Source of the DNA: Rubrivivax sp.
GTDB taxonomy: Bacteria > Pseudomonadota > Gammaproteobacteria > Burkholderiales > Burkholderiaceae_C
Direction: 5' to 3'
NCBI GenBank assembly: GCA_016719535.1
Contig: JADJYX010000041.1
Coordinates: 62,001-126,000, forward strand
DNA: 64,000 nt
Made by a program: the position numbers and the translations under genes
Part shown: positions 1 to 9,500 of the stretch, one piece after another
Position numbering within the stretch: position 1 is the first letter of the stretch
Layout: each line of letters starts with the position of its first letter
The notes under the pieces: model-generated
What the model was told of the DNA's origin: nothing
What the model saw: only the letters and a program-made list of their open reading frames with translations
Databases searched by the model: none

Positions 1-23
1 GCGGTGGTCGAACGGTATCGCGC

Positions 24-464
24 CTAGCCTTGTCGATGCAGCGTCCGCGCCCGCTGCAGCAGCTTGTCCAGGGCACGGTCGAGCACCGCGCGCTCCGCCT
101 CGTCCAGCGCCTCCAGCAGGTAGGCCTCGCGCGCCAGCACCATCGGCTGCAGCTGGCGCAGCAGCGCACGGCCGGCCGGCAGCAGTTGCACGATGACGTG
201 GCGGCGGTCGCGCTCGTCGGGCTGGCGCTCGACCAGGCCGCGCGCCTGCAGGCTGCGCAGCGCGCGGCTGGCCTGCATCTTGTCGAGGGTGGTGAGCTGC
301 GCCGCCTCGGCCGCCTGCACGCGGCCGGCACCACCCAGCGTGGCCAGCAACCGCCATTCGTCGCGCGAGAGTTCGAAACGCTGGTGGTAGACGGCGGCCA
401 TCGAGCGGCTCACCGCATCGGCCAGCAGCGCCAGTCGGTAGGGCAGAAACTGCTGCAGCTGCAT
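24..464 (-). CDS. MarR family transcriptional regulator
   Basis: A 146-residue protein of normal MarR length. It has the winged-helix core: an N-terminal helix pair, a recognition region around residues 55-75 (TTLDKMQASRALRSLQARG) and the wing RQPDERDRRHVIVQL near residues 80-95, where D-x-R-D-x-R is the family signature. MarR proteins bind palindromic DNA as dimers and usually release it on binding an aromatic ligand. A palindrome at 470-491, six bases before the start codon, suggests autorepression. A matching palindrome lies before the VOC gene at 2059. The gene lies 40 bases downstream of a same-strand membrane-protein gene. The ligand is unknown. Confidence 0.9.
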   Translation of the reverse strand: MQLQQFLPYRLALLADAVSRSMAAVYHQRFELSRDEWRLLATLGGAGRVQAAEAAQLTTLDKMQASRALRSLQARGLVERQPDERDRRHVIVQLLPAGRALLRQLQPMVLAREAYLLEALDEAERAVLDRALDKLLQRARTLHRQG

Positions 465-469
465 GCGCC

Positions 470-491
470 TATCGTAACGGATGTGACGATA
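470..491. promoter_or_regulatory. Candidate MarR operator 1 (autoregulatory)
   Basis: Imperfect palindrome TATCGTAAC-GGAT-GTGACGATA (8 of 9 arm positions pair) directly upstream of the marR start codon. The same half-site with the same 4-base spacer recurs as a perfect palindrome at 2005-2028. Repetition beside the regulator and beside another gene is what makes this a likely operator; binding is inferred. Confidence 0.65.
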
Positions 492-504
492 AGGGTGGCT
501 GTGT

Positions 505-1878
505 TCAGAATTCCAGCACCTCGGTCTGCAGTCCCTTGTCGGCCAGCGCCAGGCGCACCTTCTCGGCGTCCTGCGCGGAGGTGAAGGGCCAGAAGACGGC
601 GCGCCATTGTCTGCCGGCCGGCAGCTGTTCGACGCGCATCGGCAGGGCCTGGAACAGCGCCACGGCCCGCAACTGCGCCGTGGCGCGGTCGGCGCGCCGC
701 TGGTCCAGCGGTGCGGTCACCAGTGCCCAGGCCCTGGCCTCGCCGCGCGCCGACGACTGGCGCCGCAGGTCGCGGCCGCTGCGGCGCAGTTCCTGGCGCT
801 CGGCATCGGCCAGACGCGGCACGAGCGGTTCGAGCGCGATGCGGCCGCGCAGCGGTGCTGCGTCGGGCGGCGGCGCCACCGCAAGCCGCGTGGGCATGCG
901 CGCGCCGGCTGGCCCGGTGCTGGCCGCGGTGGTCATCGCCCCCTCGGGCGGCTCGTCCACCGCGGGCGCGCTGCCGGGGTCTGCCGCGGCCGGCGACGAT
1001 GCGGCCGGCACAGCCGCCAGCGCGGTGGCACTGGCGCCGCCGCGCAGCCCGGGCCGTGCGGCCAGCGGCAGCAGCACTGCCGTCAGCAGCACCATCGCCA
1101 AGGCGCCGGCGCCTGCCAGGCGCGGCCGGCTCCAATGCCTGGGCCCGAGGATGGCGCCTCGTGCGCCGGGCGCCAGCAGCAGGCGGCGTCGCTCGTCGCC
1201 GACGCCGATGGCGGCGGTGATGAGATGCAGTTCGGTTTCGGGCGCGCCGTCGTCGCTGCGTCGGCGCTGCGGGTCGAGCGCCACCCGCCGGTGGGGCGCA
1301 TCGGCAGCCAGCGGGAGGTGACCGACGCCATGTGCCGCGGCCCAGCGCGCCACGCGCCGCGGGCGCAGCGGCTCGATGAAGTCCTCGCTGAACAGGGCGC
1401 GAAAGGGATCGTGCCCGCGCAGCCGTCGCCACCAAGTGAGCGGGTGCCAGCTTCGCGGCCGCGGCGGCAGCGTCGACAGCAAGGGGGCTGCGGCCGGCAT
1501 CGCGCCGGCGGGCGCCGCGGGTGCGTCGGCGGCCGGCAGCGCCGGTGGCGGTGAAGGGTCGACTGCCCCCTCCAGCGCCGCCGGCGACGGCTCCGCACCG
1601 CCGGCGCCTGGCGCCGGGGGCGTGGCGGTCTCGGTTTCGGGCGCTTCGATGGCCAGTTCCACGGCCGCCTCGGGTGCCGGATTGACGGGCAGCGGCAGCC
1701 CCGCGACCGCCGGGCCCGGCGGCGCCAGCACGACGGCGCCGTGCACGGCAAAGGGCAGGCTGACCACGCCCACGCTGTGGACCTGGTCGGCGCTGATGCG
1801 CGTGGCCAGCGGGTGGCGGTTGTGCCAGGCCACCACGCGTGCGACCACCTGATCGTCGCGTTCGAGCTCGGACTGCAT
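505..1878 (-). CDS. Hypothetical membrane protein with C-terminal SPOR-like region
   Basis: About 457 residues when started at the ATG at 1878 (MQSELERDDQ); an upstream in-frame ATG at 1941 would add 21 residues of unlikely composition. The first 130 residues are followed by a Pro/Ala-rich stretch. A single hydrophobic segment (LAGAGALAMVLLTAVLLPLA) lies near residues 255-275. The C-terminal 75 residues (ARAWALVTAPLDQRRADRAT through KGLQTEVLEF) have the alternating pattern of a SPOR peptidoglycan-binding fold, so that end is likely periplasmic. Function unknown; a cell-envelope or division role is a guess. It is divergent from the VOC gene. Confidence 0.6.
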   Translation of the reverse strand: MQSELERDDQVVARVVAWHNRHPLATRISADQVHSVGVVSLPFAVHGAVVLAPPGPAVAGLPLPVNPAPEAAVELAIEAPETETATPPAPGAGGAEPSPAALEGAVDPSPPPALPAADAPAAPAGAMPAAAPLLSTLPPRPRSWHPLTWWRRLRGHDPFRALFSEDFIEPLRPRRVARWAAAHGVGHLPLAADAPHRRVALDPQRRRSDDGAPETELHLITAAIGVGDERRRLLLAPGARGAILGPRHWSRPRLAGAGALAMVLLTAVLLPLAARPGLRGGASATALAAVPAASSPAAADPGSAPAVDEPPEGAMTTAASTGPAGARMPTRLAVAPPPDAAPLRGRIALEPLVPRLADAERQELRRSGRDLRRQSSARGEARAWALVTAPLDQRRADRATAQLRAVALFQALPMRVEQLPAGRQWRAVFWPFTSAQDAEKVRLALADKGLQTEVLEF

Positions 1879-2004
1879 CGCCCGATTGTTCGCGGCGCAC
1901 GCGCCGGCGTTGGCCGGAACAGCGCCACGATCGCCCCCCATTTGCGGACCGCCCCTTGCCCGGCCCGGGGTCCGCTCAGGGCCGGGCCCGGCAGGGCTCG
2001 ACTT

Positions 2005-2028
2005 CGATCGTAACCTTCGTTACGATCG
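2005..2028. promoter_or_regulatory. Candidate MarR operator 2 before the VOC gene
   Basis: Perfect 10-base palindrome CGATCGTAAC-CTTC-GTTACGATCG, 30 bases before the VOC start codon. It shares the core TCGTAAC-N4-GTTACGA with the site before marR. A plausible promoter overlaps it: TCGACT at 1998-2003, 17 bases, TACGAT at 2021-2026, so a bound dimer would block RNA polymerase. Confidence 0.7.
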
Positions 2029-2058
2029 CGCCGATCCCCATCCGCACGGAGACCCGCC

Positions 2059-2607
2059 ATGAAGATCCAGCGCATCCACCACGTCGCCTACCGCTGCAAA
2101 GACGCCAGGCAGACCGTCGAGTGGTACCGCGACCACCTTGGCATGGATTTCGTGCTGGCGATCGCCGAGGACCAGGTGCCCAGCACGCACGAGCCCGACC
2201 CCTACATGCACCTCTTCATGGATGCCGGCGGCGGCAACGTGCTGGCCTTCTTCGAGATCCCCCACTCGCCGCCGATGGGCCGCGACGAGAATACCCCGGC
2301 CTGGGTGCAGCACATCGCCTTCAAGGTCGACAGCGTGCAGGAACTCGAAGAAGCCAAGGCCCGGCTCGAAGCCAGGGGCGTCCCGGTGGTGGGCATCACC
2401 GACCACACCATCTTCAAGTCGATCTACTTCTTCGACCCCAACGGCCACCGGCTGGAACTCGCCGCCGATACCGCCACGCCCGAGATGACGCGGCGCCTGG
2501 ACGAGGTGAAATGGGCGATGCTGGAGGAGTGGAGCCGGACCAAGCGCGCGCCCAGGCATGCCGCCTGGATGCACGAGAACGAATTTGCCGGCGTCGCCGA
2601 CCAGTGA
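2059..2607 (+). CDS. VOC-family (glyoxalase/extradiol dioxygenase fold) protein
   Basis: A 182-residue protein with the paired beta-alpha-beta-beta-beta modules of the vicinal oxygen chelate superfamily. The four expected metal ligands are visible: His8 (RIHHVAYRC), Glu66 (LAFFEIP), His85 (WVQHIAFKV) and Glu133 (GHRLELAAD). Members are lyases, isomerases or ring-cleaving dioxygenases on small molecules; the sequence alone does not say which. The palindrome before it matches the one before marR, so it is probably the MarR target gene and may act on the MarR ligand. Start ATG at 2059 follows GGAGACCCGCC. Confidence 0.85.
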   Translation: MKIQRIHHVAYRCKDARQTVEWYRDHLGMDFVLAIAEDQVPSTHEPDPYMHLFMDAGGGNVLAFFEIPHSPPMGRDENTPAWVQHIAFKVDSVQELEEAKARLEARGVPVVGITDHTIFKSIYFFDPNGHRLELAADTATPEMTRRLDEVKWAMLEEWSRTKRAPRHAAWMHENEFAGVADQ

Positions 2608-2742
2608 CCGCCAGCAACGACGACCGGCTCACCCAGCGGCGCGGCCTGACCGCCGCCGGCTGAGAAAAGTCACGCCGCCCGCTGGACGCCCGCGCCACGG
2701 GGTGGCGAGAATGCGGCCATCGCGTCGACCCGGAAGATCCCG

Positions 2743-4359
2743 ATGCCGCCTGCCCGCGCCGCGCGCGCGCTGATCCTGGCCGCTGCCCTGGTGGCGGCCG
2801 GAACCGCGCATGCAGCCGATGCGGGCCCTGGATTGCGCCTGCCGGCGCCCCCTGCGACCAGCGGACTGCCCGATCTGGGGCTGGCCGCGCCGGTGACGGT
2901 GCAGCGTGTGCGCTTCGAGGGAGCCACCGCCATCGCCACCGCCGAGCTCGAGGCCCTGGCCGCGCCCTTCCTGAACCGGCCGCTGCGCGCGCTCGATCTC
3001 GAAGACCTGCGCCAGACCATCAGCCGTGCCTATGTCGACCGCGGCCATGTCAATTCGGGCGCGGTGCTGGGCGACGACGCGCTACAGGGCGGCACGTTGA
3101 CGCTGCGCATCGTCGAAGGCCGCGTCACGCGCATCCGCCAGTCCGGGCTGCAGCGGCTGACCGATGCCTATCTGGCGTCACGCCTCGTGCACGGCGACGA
3201 GGTGCTGGACGTCAACCGCCTGCAGGAGCGCTTCCAGCTGCAGCTGGCCGATCCGCTGTTCTCGCGGCTGAATGCCCGCCTGCTGCCCGACGACGGCCCC
3301 GGCCGCGCGGTGCTGGACGTGGAGGTCACGCGCGCGCGGCCCTGGCAGGTCTCGCTGTTCGCGCACAACCACCTGGCGCCGGCGGTGGGGTCGGTGCTGG
3401 CCGGCATCGACGGCAGCGTGCGCAACCTGCTCGGCTGGGGCGATGCCCTGACGGCCACGCTGGGCCGGGGCGAGGGCAGCACGAGCTACGACGCCGGCTG
3501 GCAGCTGCCACTGGGTGGCTCGCGCACGCTGGCCAGCCTGCGCCTGGCGCGCGGCGCCTCGTCGCTGGTCGAGGAACCGGTGGCCGTGCTCGACATCGGC
3601 AGCGCGGTCACCACGCGCGAAGCCACGCTGGCCCACCCGCTGCTCGATCAGCCGCGCCGGCGCTGGCTGCTCGGCGTCACGCATGCGCTGCGCCGCAACC
3701 GCACCACGCTGGCCGGCGAGCCCTTCTCCTTCGTGCCCGGCGAATCCACCGGTGTGACGCGCATCGAATCCTGGCGCCTGTTTCAGGAGCTGACGCTGCG
3801 CCTGGACCGCCACGTGATCGCGCTGCGCGCGAGCGTGGTCGACGGTCGCAACAACCTGGTCGGCGAGACACCGCTGCCGCAGGCGCTGCCGCGCCGCTAC
3901 CGGCTGTGGCAGCTGCAGGGCCAGGCCGCGCTGGCGCTGGGCGACGCCGGCCGGCAGATCGTGCTGCGCGGCCTGCTGCAGCGCAGCCCCGACCGTCTGC
4001 TGCCGCTGGAACAGCTGGCGGTCGGCGGCCGCCACACCGTGCGCGGCTACCGCGAGAACCAGCTCGTGCGCGACAACGGCTGGGCCGTCGGCGCCGAATG
4101 GCACTGGCCGCTGTGGCGCGACGAGGCCCGGCGCGCCAGCCTGACGCTGCTGCCCTTCATCGACGCCGGCGCTGGCTGGAACGCGGGTGAAGACGAGACC
4201 CGCCTGGCCGCGGTCGGCCTGGGCTTCAACTGGACGCTGGCCGACCTCGAAGGCGAGCTGCACGTCGCCCGGCGCCTGGAGCGCCGCCACCCCGATACCC
4301 ATGGAGACCTGCAGGACCGTGGCATCCACCTCTTGCTGCGCTGGCGCCCGTCGTTCTGA
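2743..4359 (+). CDS. TpsB outer-membrane transporter (ShlB/FhaC/HecB family)
   Basis: A 538-residue Omp85-superfamily protein that exports a TpsA partner across the outer membrane. Residues 1-24 form a signal peptide ending at TAHA. A POTRA domain follows from about residue 50 (VTVQRVRFEGATAIATAEL), and the rest is a 16-strand barrel ending in a terminal Phe (RWRPSF). The conserved VRGY motif is at residues 433-436 (HTVRGYREN). Length matches the family. The CHAT gene overlaps its 3' end and the TpsA gene follows, so the three are probably one transcript, with TpsA (6568-9600) the likely cargo. Confidence 0.9.
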   Translation: MPPARAARALILAAALVAAGTAHAADAGPGLRLPAPPATSGLPDLGLAAPVTVQRVRFEGATAIATAELEALAAPFLNRPLRALDLEDLRQTISRAYVDRGHVNSGAVLGDDALQGGTLTLRIVEGRVTRIRQSGLQRLTDAYLASRLVHGDEVLDVNRLQERFQLQLADPLFSRLNARLLPDDGPGRAVLDVEVTRARPWQVSLFAHNHLAPAVGSVLAGIDGSVRNLLGWGDALTATLGRGEGSTSYDAGWQLPLGGSRTLASLRLARGASSLVEEPVAVLDIGSAVTTREATLAHPLLDQPRRRWLLGVTHALRRNRTTLAGEPFSFVPGESTGVTRIESWRLFQELTLRLDRHVIALRASVVDGRNNLVGETPLPQALPRRYRLWQLQGQAALALGDAGRQIVLRGLLQRSPDRLLPLEQLAVGGRHTVRGYRENQLVRDNGWAVGAEWHWPLWRDEARRASLTLLPFIDAGAGWNAGEDETRLAAVGLGFNWTLADLEGELHVARRLERRHPDTHGDLQDRGIHLLLRWRPSF

Positions 4360-6571
4360 CGCCAGGCGGGAGCGCTGGCCGCTGCGCGCGGCGCTGGCGC
4401 TGCTGTGCCTGGCCGCCGGTGCGGCGCAGGCGGCCGATGCCGCCTGCCCGGCCGGGCGCGGCCCGCTGCGGCTGGCGGTCGAGGACCTGCAGGCCGCCCA
4501 TGCGCGCGCCAGCGGTGACCTCGAGCGGGCACGCAGCGCCGCCGCACTGGGTGCGGCCTGGCTGAAGCTCAACCGCCCCGACGAGGCCGAGCCGCTGCTG
4601 CGCCTGGCCGCCGCCGGAGCGCTGCCCGCGCGCGCACGCGCCGCCGCGCTGATGGACCTGGGCAACCTGCAGCTCGCCCGCGGGCAGCGCGCCGATGCCG
4701 CTGGCAGCTGGTCGGCCGCCGCCGCGCTGGCCCCCGACGATGCCGAACTGGCGTTGAGCGCCGAGCTCAACCGCCTGCGCCTGTCGCCCGCGGCCGAGCG
4801 CCTGCCCGCGCTGCAGGCGGCCCTGCCGCGTGCGGCCACGCTGCCCGAAGCCACCGTGCGCGCCCGGCTGGCGCTGCACATCGCCGCGCAGGCGACGGAA
4901 GCCTCCGCCACCGAGCTGGCCTGGCGGGCCTTCGAGTCGGGCCGCACGCAGGCGCTGGCCGCGCGCGATCACCGGCTGGCCGCCGAGGCCTTCGAAGGCC
5001 TGGCCGCGCTGTACGAAGGCCAGCAGCGGCCCGAGGAGGCGCTGCGCCTGGTCGAGCAGGGCATCGCCCACGCCCGCCGCGTCGATGCGCGCGAACGGCT
5101 GATGACGCTGGAAGGCCGCGCCGGCCGCCTGGCGCTGGCCACCGGCCAGCCCGAGCGCGCGCTGGCCGCCTACCGCCGCGCGGTCGAGCATGTCGAGGCC
5201 GTGCGCAGCGACATCCCGGTGCAATACCAGGACGGCCGCTCGTCGTTCCGCGACACGCTGGAGCCGCTCTACCTGGGTCTGACCGACCTGCTGCTGCGCT
5301 CGGCCGACACCGCGCCGCCGGCCGAGCGCCAGGCGCTGCTGCGCCAGGCACGCGATGCCGTCGAGCTGATCAAGCAGACCGAGCTCGCCGACTTCCTGCG
5401 CGACCGCTGCAGCGTCGATGCGGCGCGCCGCGACCTCGCTGCCGCGCCGCCGGCCGGCACCGCCATCTACTACCCGATCATCCTGCCCGACCGGCTGGAA
5501 CTGCTGCTGGAGACCGCCGCCGGCCTCGAGCGCCGCACGGTCGCGCTGCCCGGCGAGCGCCTGCGCGACGAGGTGCAGGCCTATGTCGCCGCGCTGCGCA
5601 ACGGCCAGCCGCTGCGCGCGCGCTCGGAGGCGCTGTACCGCACGCTGATCGCGCCGCTGGATGCGCAGCTGGCGGCGCAGGGCATCCACACCCTGGTGGC
5701 CGTGCCCGATGGCGTGCTGCGGCTGCTGCCGCTGGCCAGCCTGCACGACGGCCGCGGCTGGCTGCTGCAGCGGCTGGCGGTGGCCACCGTGCCGGGCCTG
5801 AGCCTGACCGCCGCGCAGGGCACCCAGCGCGGCGAGCGACGCCCGCTGCAGGCCCTGCTGGCGGGCCTGAGCGAGCCCGGGCCGGTGATCGACAGGCTGT
5901 CGCAGGCCGTCGTCGATGCCGTGCTCGAACCCGCGGCCGACCCGCAGCAGCCGCGCGGCTCGGGCTCGCGCGGACCGGTGACACGCGACGCCGCCAGCAC
6001 GCGCGCGCTGCGCGAGGCGCTGGCGCTGCCGGGCGTGAAGGAGGAGGTCGAGATCCTGTCCGGCCTGCTGCCCGGCACCGTGCTGCTGGACGGCAGCTTC
6101 ACGCTGGCAGCGCTGAAGGCGCAGATGCGCACGCGCAGCCACCCCATCGTGCACATCGCCTCGCACGGCGTCTTCGGCCACGACGCCGATTCGACCTTCA
6201 TCATGACCTACGACGAGCTGCTGACGCTCGACGGCCTGCAGGCGCTGCTGCGCGACGGACGCCCGCGCGGCGCGCCGATCGAGCTGCTGACGCTGTCGGC
6301 CTGCCAGACCGCCGAAGGCGACGACCGTGCACCGCTGGGCATGAGCGGCAGTGCGCTCAAGGCGCGCGCGCGCAGTGCCCTGGGCACGCTGTGGCCGGTG
6401 TCGGATGCCTCGGCGCAGCGCGTGATGGGCGGCTTCTACCGCCGCCTGGCCGCCGGCGAGCTGTCGCGCGTCGAGGCGCTGCGGCAGGCGCAGCTGGAGC
6501 TGATGAACCAGCCCCAGCGCGGCCACCCCTTCCACTGGGCGCCCTTCATCCTGATCGGAGACTGGCAATGA
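4301..6571 (+). CDS. Exported CHAT-domain protein with TPR-like repeats
   Basis: About 756 residues from ATG 4301, which overlaps the tpsB end; GTG 4319 is an alternative start. A signal-like hydrophobic run (ALALLCLAAGAAQA) lies near residues 30-43. The middle (about 80-400) is a row of Ala/Leu-rich helical repeats of TPR type. The C-terminal third is a CHAT caspase-like peptidase domain: catalytic His622 in HIASHGVFG and Cys668 in LTLSACQTAEG, 46 residues apart, with AIYYPIILPDRLELLL opening the domain. It ends with HPFHWAPFILIGDW, typical of CHAT proteins. Placement between TpsB and TpsA suggests it processes or controls the exoprotein; that is inference. Confidence 0.85.
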   Translation: METCRTVASTSCCAGARRSDARRERWPLRAALALLCLAAGAAQAADAACPAGRGPLRLAVEDLQAAHARASGDLERARSAAALGAAWLKLNRPDEAEPLLRLAAAGALPARARAAALMDLGNLQLARGQRADAAGSWSAAAALAPDDAELALSAELNRLRLSPAAERLPALQAALPRAATLPEATVRARLALHIAAQATEASATELAWRAFESGRTQALAARDHRLAAEAFEGLAALYEGQQRPEEALRLVEQGIAHARRVDARERLMTLEGRAGRLALATGQPERALAAYRRAVEHVEAVRSDIPVQYQDGRSSFRDTLEPLYLGLTDLLLRSADTAPPAERQALLRQARDAVELIKQTELADFLRDRCSVDAARRDLAAAPPAGTAIYYPIILPDRLELLLETAAGLERRTVALPGERLRDEVQAYVAALRNGQPLRARSEALYRTLIAPLDAQLAAQGIHTLVAVPDGVLRLLPLASLHDGRGWLLQRLAVATVPGLSLTAAQGTQRGERRPLQALLAGLSEPGPVIDRLSQAVVDAVLEPAADPQQPRGSGSRGPVTRDAASTRALREALALPGVKEEVEILSGLLPGTVLLDGSFTLAALKAQMRTRSHPIVHIASHGVFGHDADSTFIMTYDELLTLDGLQALLRDGRPRGAPIELLTLSACQTAEGDDRAPLGMSGSALKARARSALGTLWPVSDASAQRVMGGFYRRLAAGELSRVEALRQAQLELMNQPQRGHPFHWAPFILIGDWQ

Positions 6572-9500
6572 AGCCGCACCTGATCGCGCTGGCCGTGACG
6601 GCCGCACTCGGCGCCGCGGCGCCGGCCGTTCATGCCGCGGCCGTGACCGACGGTTCGCTGGGCGCGGTGCAGAGCCTGTCGGGCCGCTTCACGGTGCCGC
6701 AGTCGCTCGGCCAGGTGCGCGGCGCCAACCTCTTCCACAGCTTCGGCCGCTTCTCGATCGCGAGCGGCGAGACGGCCACCTTCACCACCGTCGACCCCGG
6801 GCTGCGCCACGTGATCGCACGCGTCACCGGGGGTGAGGCCAGCCTGCTGCAGGGCCCGCTGGCGCTGCAGGCCGCCGGCGGCGCGCAGCCCGATTTCTGG
6901 CTGCTCAACCCGAGCGGCGTGCTGGTCGGCGCCGGCGCCAGTTTCGACCTGCCCGCCGGGCTGCACCTGGGCGCCGCGCCGCAGCTGCGGCTGGCCGACG
7001 GCAGCATCTGGTCCACCCAGAGCGCCGAGCCCAGCACGCTGAGCGTGGCCGCGCCCGAGCGCTTCGGCTTTCTCGGCCCCGGCAGCGGCGGCCCGCTGGT
7101 GGTGCAGGACGCCGTGCTGGCCCCGCCGCTGGGCGCTGCGCTGACGCTGGCCGGTGCCACGCTGACCCTCGAGCGTGCCCAGCTGTTCACCGCGCTGGGC
7201 GACCTGCGCCTGCAGGCCGCGGGCCTGCTGCGGCTGGGCGCGGGCAGCAGCGTGGACGCCAGCGGCCTGGGTATCGGCGCCGGCCGGCTGCTGGTCGAGG
7301 CCGGCCAGCTCGACGCCACGGCCGGCGCGACGCTCACGGCCTGGCACTACGGCGACGGCCGCGGCGACGGCGCGGCGCTGGACGTGGCCGGCACGCTGAC
7401 GCTGGCCGGCGGCGCCAGCCTCTCCAGCTATACCGAGGGCAGCGGCCAGGCCGGCGCGCTGGTGGTGCGCGCCGGCCAGGTCAGGGTGTCCGGCGAAGGC
7501 GAGAACGGTGCCTCGACGATCAGCAGCTTCGGCCAGAGCGGCCCCTCGGGCGCGGTGACGGTGACCGCCGATACCGTCACCGTCACCGACGGCGCCCGCA
7601 TCGGCTCGTCGCACCGCAGCGACGGTGCGCCGGGTGCCGTGCAGCTCAATGCGCGCAGCATCACCGTGGACGGCGGCGGCAAGCCCTCCACCATCAGCAG
7701 CCTGTCCACCGGCAGCGGGCCGGCGGCCGCCGTCACGGTGCAGGCCGGCGAAGCCCTGAGCCTGCGCAACGGCGGCCAGATCTTCGGCTCCACGCTGGGC
7801 GATACCGATGCCGGCAGCGTCACCGTCGCCAGCCCGGTCATCGAGCTGCACGGCGGCAGCGCCGTCACCGGCATCTTTGCCGGCGCCTTCGGGCGCGGAC
7901 GCGGCGGCGCGGTCGCCGTCGACGCCACGCAGCTGACGCTGACCGACGGCGCGCGCATCTCCACCACCACCAACAGCAGCAGCAGCGGATCGGCCGGCAG
8001 CGTGGTGGTGGCCGCCGACCGCATCGCCATCGACGGCCGCGGCCGCGCCACCGGCATCGATTCCTTCGCCTATGGCAACAGCGGCGATGCCGGCCAGGTG
8101 CAGGTGCTGGCGCGCGAACGGCTGGACCTGCTGCGCGGCGGTGCCATCACCGCCGGCACGCTGGGCAGCGGCAGCCCGGGCACGATCGCCGTGCAGGCGG
8201 GCACGCTGCAGCTCGATGGCCGCGGCGCCGCGGGCAGCTTCACCGGCATCGCCGGCGACGCCCTCTTTGCCGGCACCGGCGCCGCGGTGACGGTGCAGGC
8301 CACGCGGCTCGAGGTGCTCGAAGGCAGCGGCATCTCGACCTCCACGCAGAACATGCGCGACGGCCAGCCGCTGCGCGTGCAGGCCGACAGCCTGCTGATC
8401 GACGGCGGCGGCAACGCCACCACCGCCACCGGCATCAGCGCCGATACCGGCGGCGCGGGCGATGCCGGCAGCCTGACGATCCAGGCGCGCGAGATCAACG
8501 TCGTCGGCGAAGGCCTGGTATCGACCAGCACGCTGGGCAGCGGCCGCGGCGGCGCGATGGACATCCAGGTCAGCAGCGTGCGCCTGGCCACGTCGGGCGG
8601 ACTGGCCTCGGTGGCCGGCGGCAGCGGCGACGCCGGCCGCATCGAGCTGCGCGCCAGCGGGTCGATCGACCTCGTCGACGGCGGCTTTGTCGTCGCCAGC
8701 AGCGGCGGCGCCGGCGCCGCCGGCAGCATCCGCATCCAGGCCGGGCGCTTCACCGCTGCCGGCACCGATGCCGCCAACGGCCAGCGCAGCCGCATCGCCA
8801 GCCGCGCGCTGGCGGGCTCGTCGGGCGACAGCGGCCGCATCGAGATCGTCGTCGACGCTGCCTTCACGCTGGCCGACGGTGCGCTGCTGAGCATCGCCAA
8901 CGATGCGCGCGAGGTCACCGCCACCGCCGCCGGGCCGTCGTTCATCCGCGTGCAGGCGGCGCAGGTCACGCTCACCGGTGCCGAGATCACCGCGGCGGCC
9001 GGCGGCCCGGCCGATGCCGGCGCCATCGCGCTGGCCAGCGCAGATGGCGTGCGCCTGACCGACAGCGCGCTGCGCACCTCGGCCCACAGCGGCAACGGCG
9101 GGCCGATCGCCATCGATGCCGCCGGCGCGGTGCTGCTGCGCAATGCGGCCATCACCACCTCGGTCGACGGCCGCGACGGCGGCGACGGCGGCAACATCCG
9201 CATCGCCGGCCAGGGCCTGGCGCTGGCCTCGGGCTTCGTGCAGGCCAATACCGCCGCCGCACGCGCCAGCGGCGGCACGGTGACCATCGACGTGCCGGTG
9301 CTGGTGCCCGACGGCAACAATGTCTTCGTCGGCGGCAACCGCATCGCGGCTTTCCGCCCCGACGTGCCCGGCTACAACGTGATCCAGGCCGCCGCACCCG
9401 ACGGCCTGGCCGGGCGGCTGGACGTGACGCGGCCCGAGCTCAACCTGGCGGGCAGCCTGACGGCGCTGATCGCGCAGCGCATCGACTTCGGCCTGCTCGG

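Noticed and set aside
6436..9087. Long minus-strand frame opposite tpsA
   Set aside because: Composition is Ala/Gly/Asp repeats mirrored from the beta-helix repeats of TpsA; no start site or motif.
7400..9250. Repeated GGC-rich blocks in tpsA that could suggest a repeat array or CRISPR
   Set aside because: They are in-frame coding repeats of unequal length for beta-helix coils, without constant repeats or spacers.
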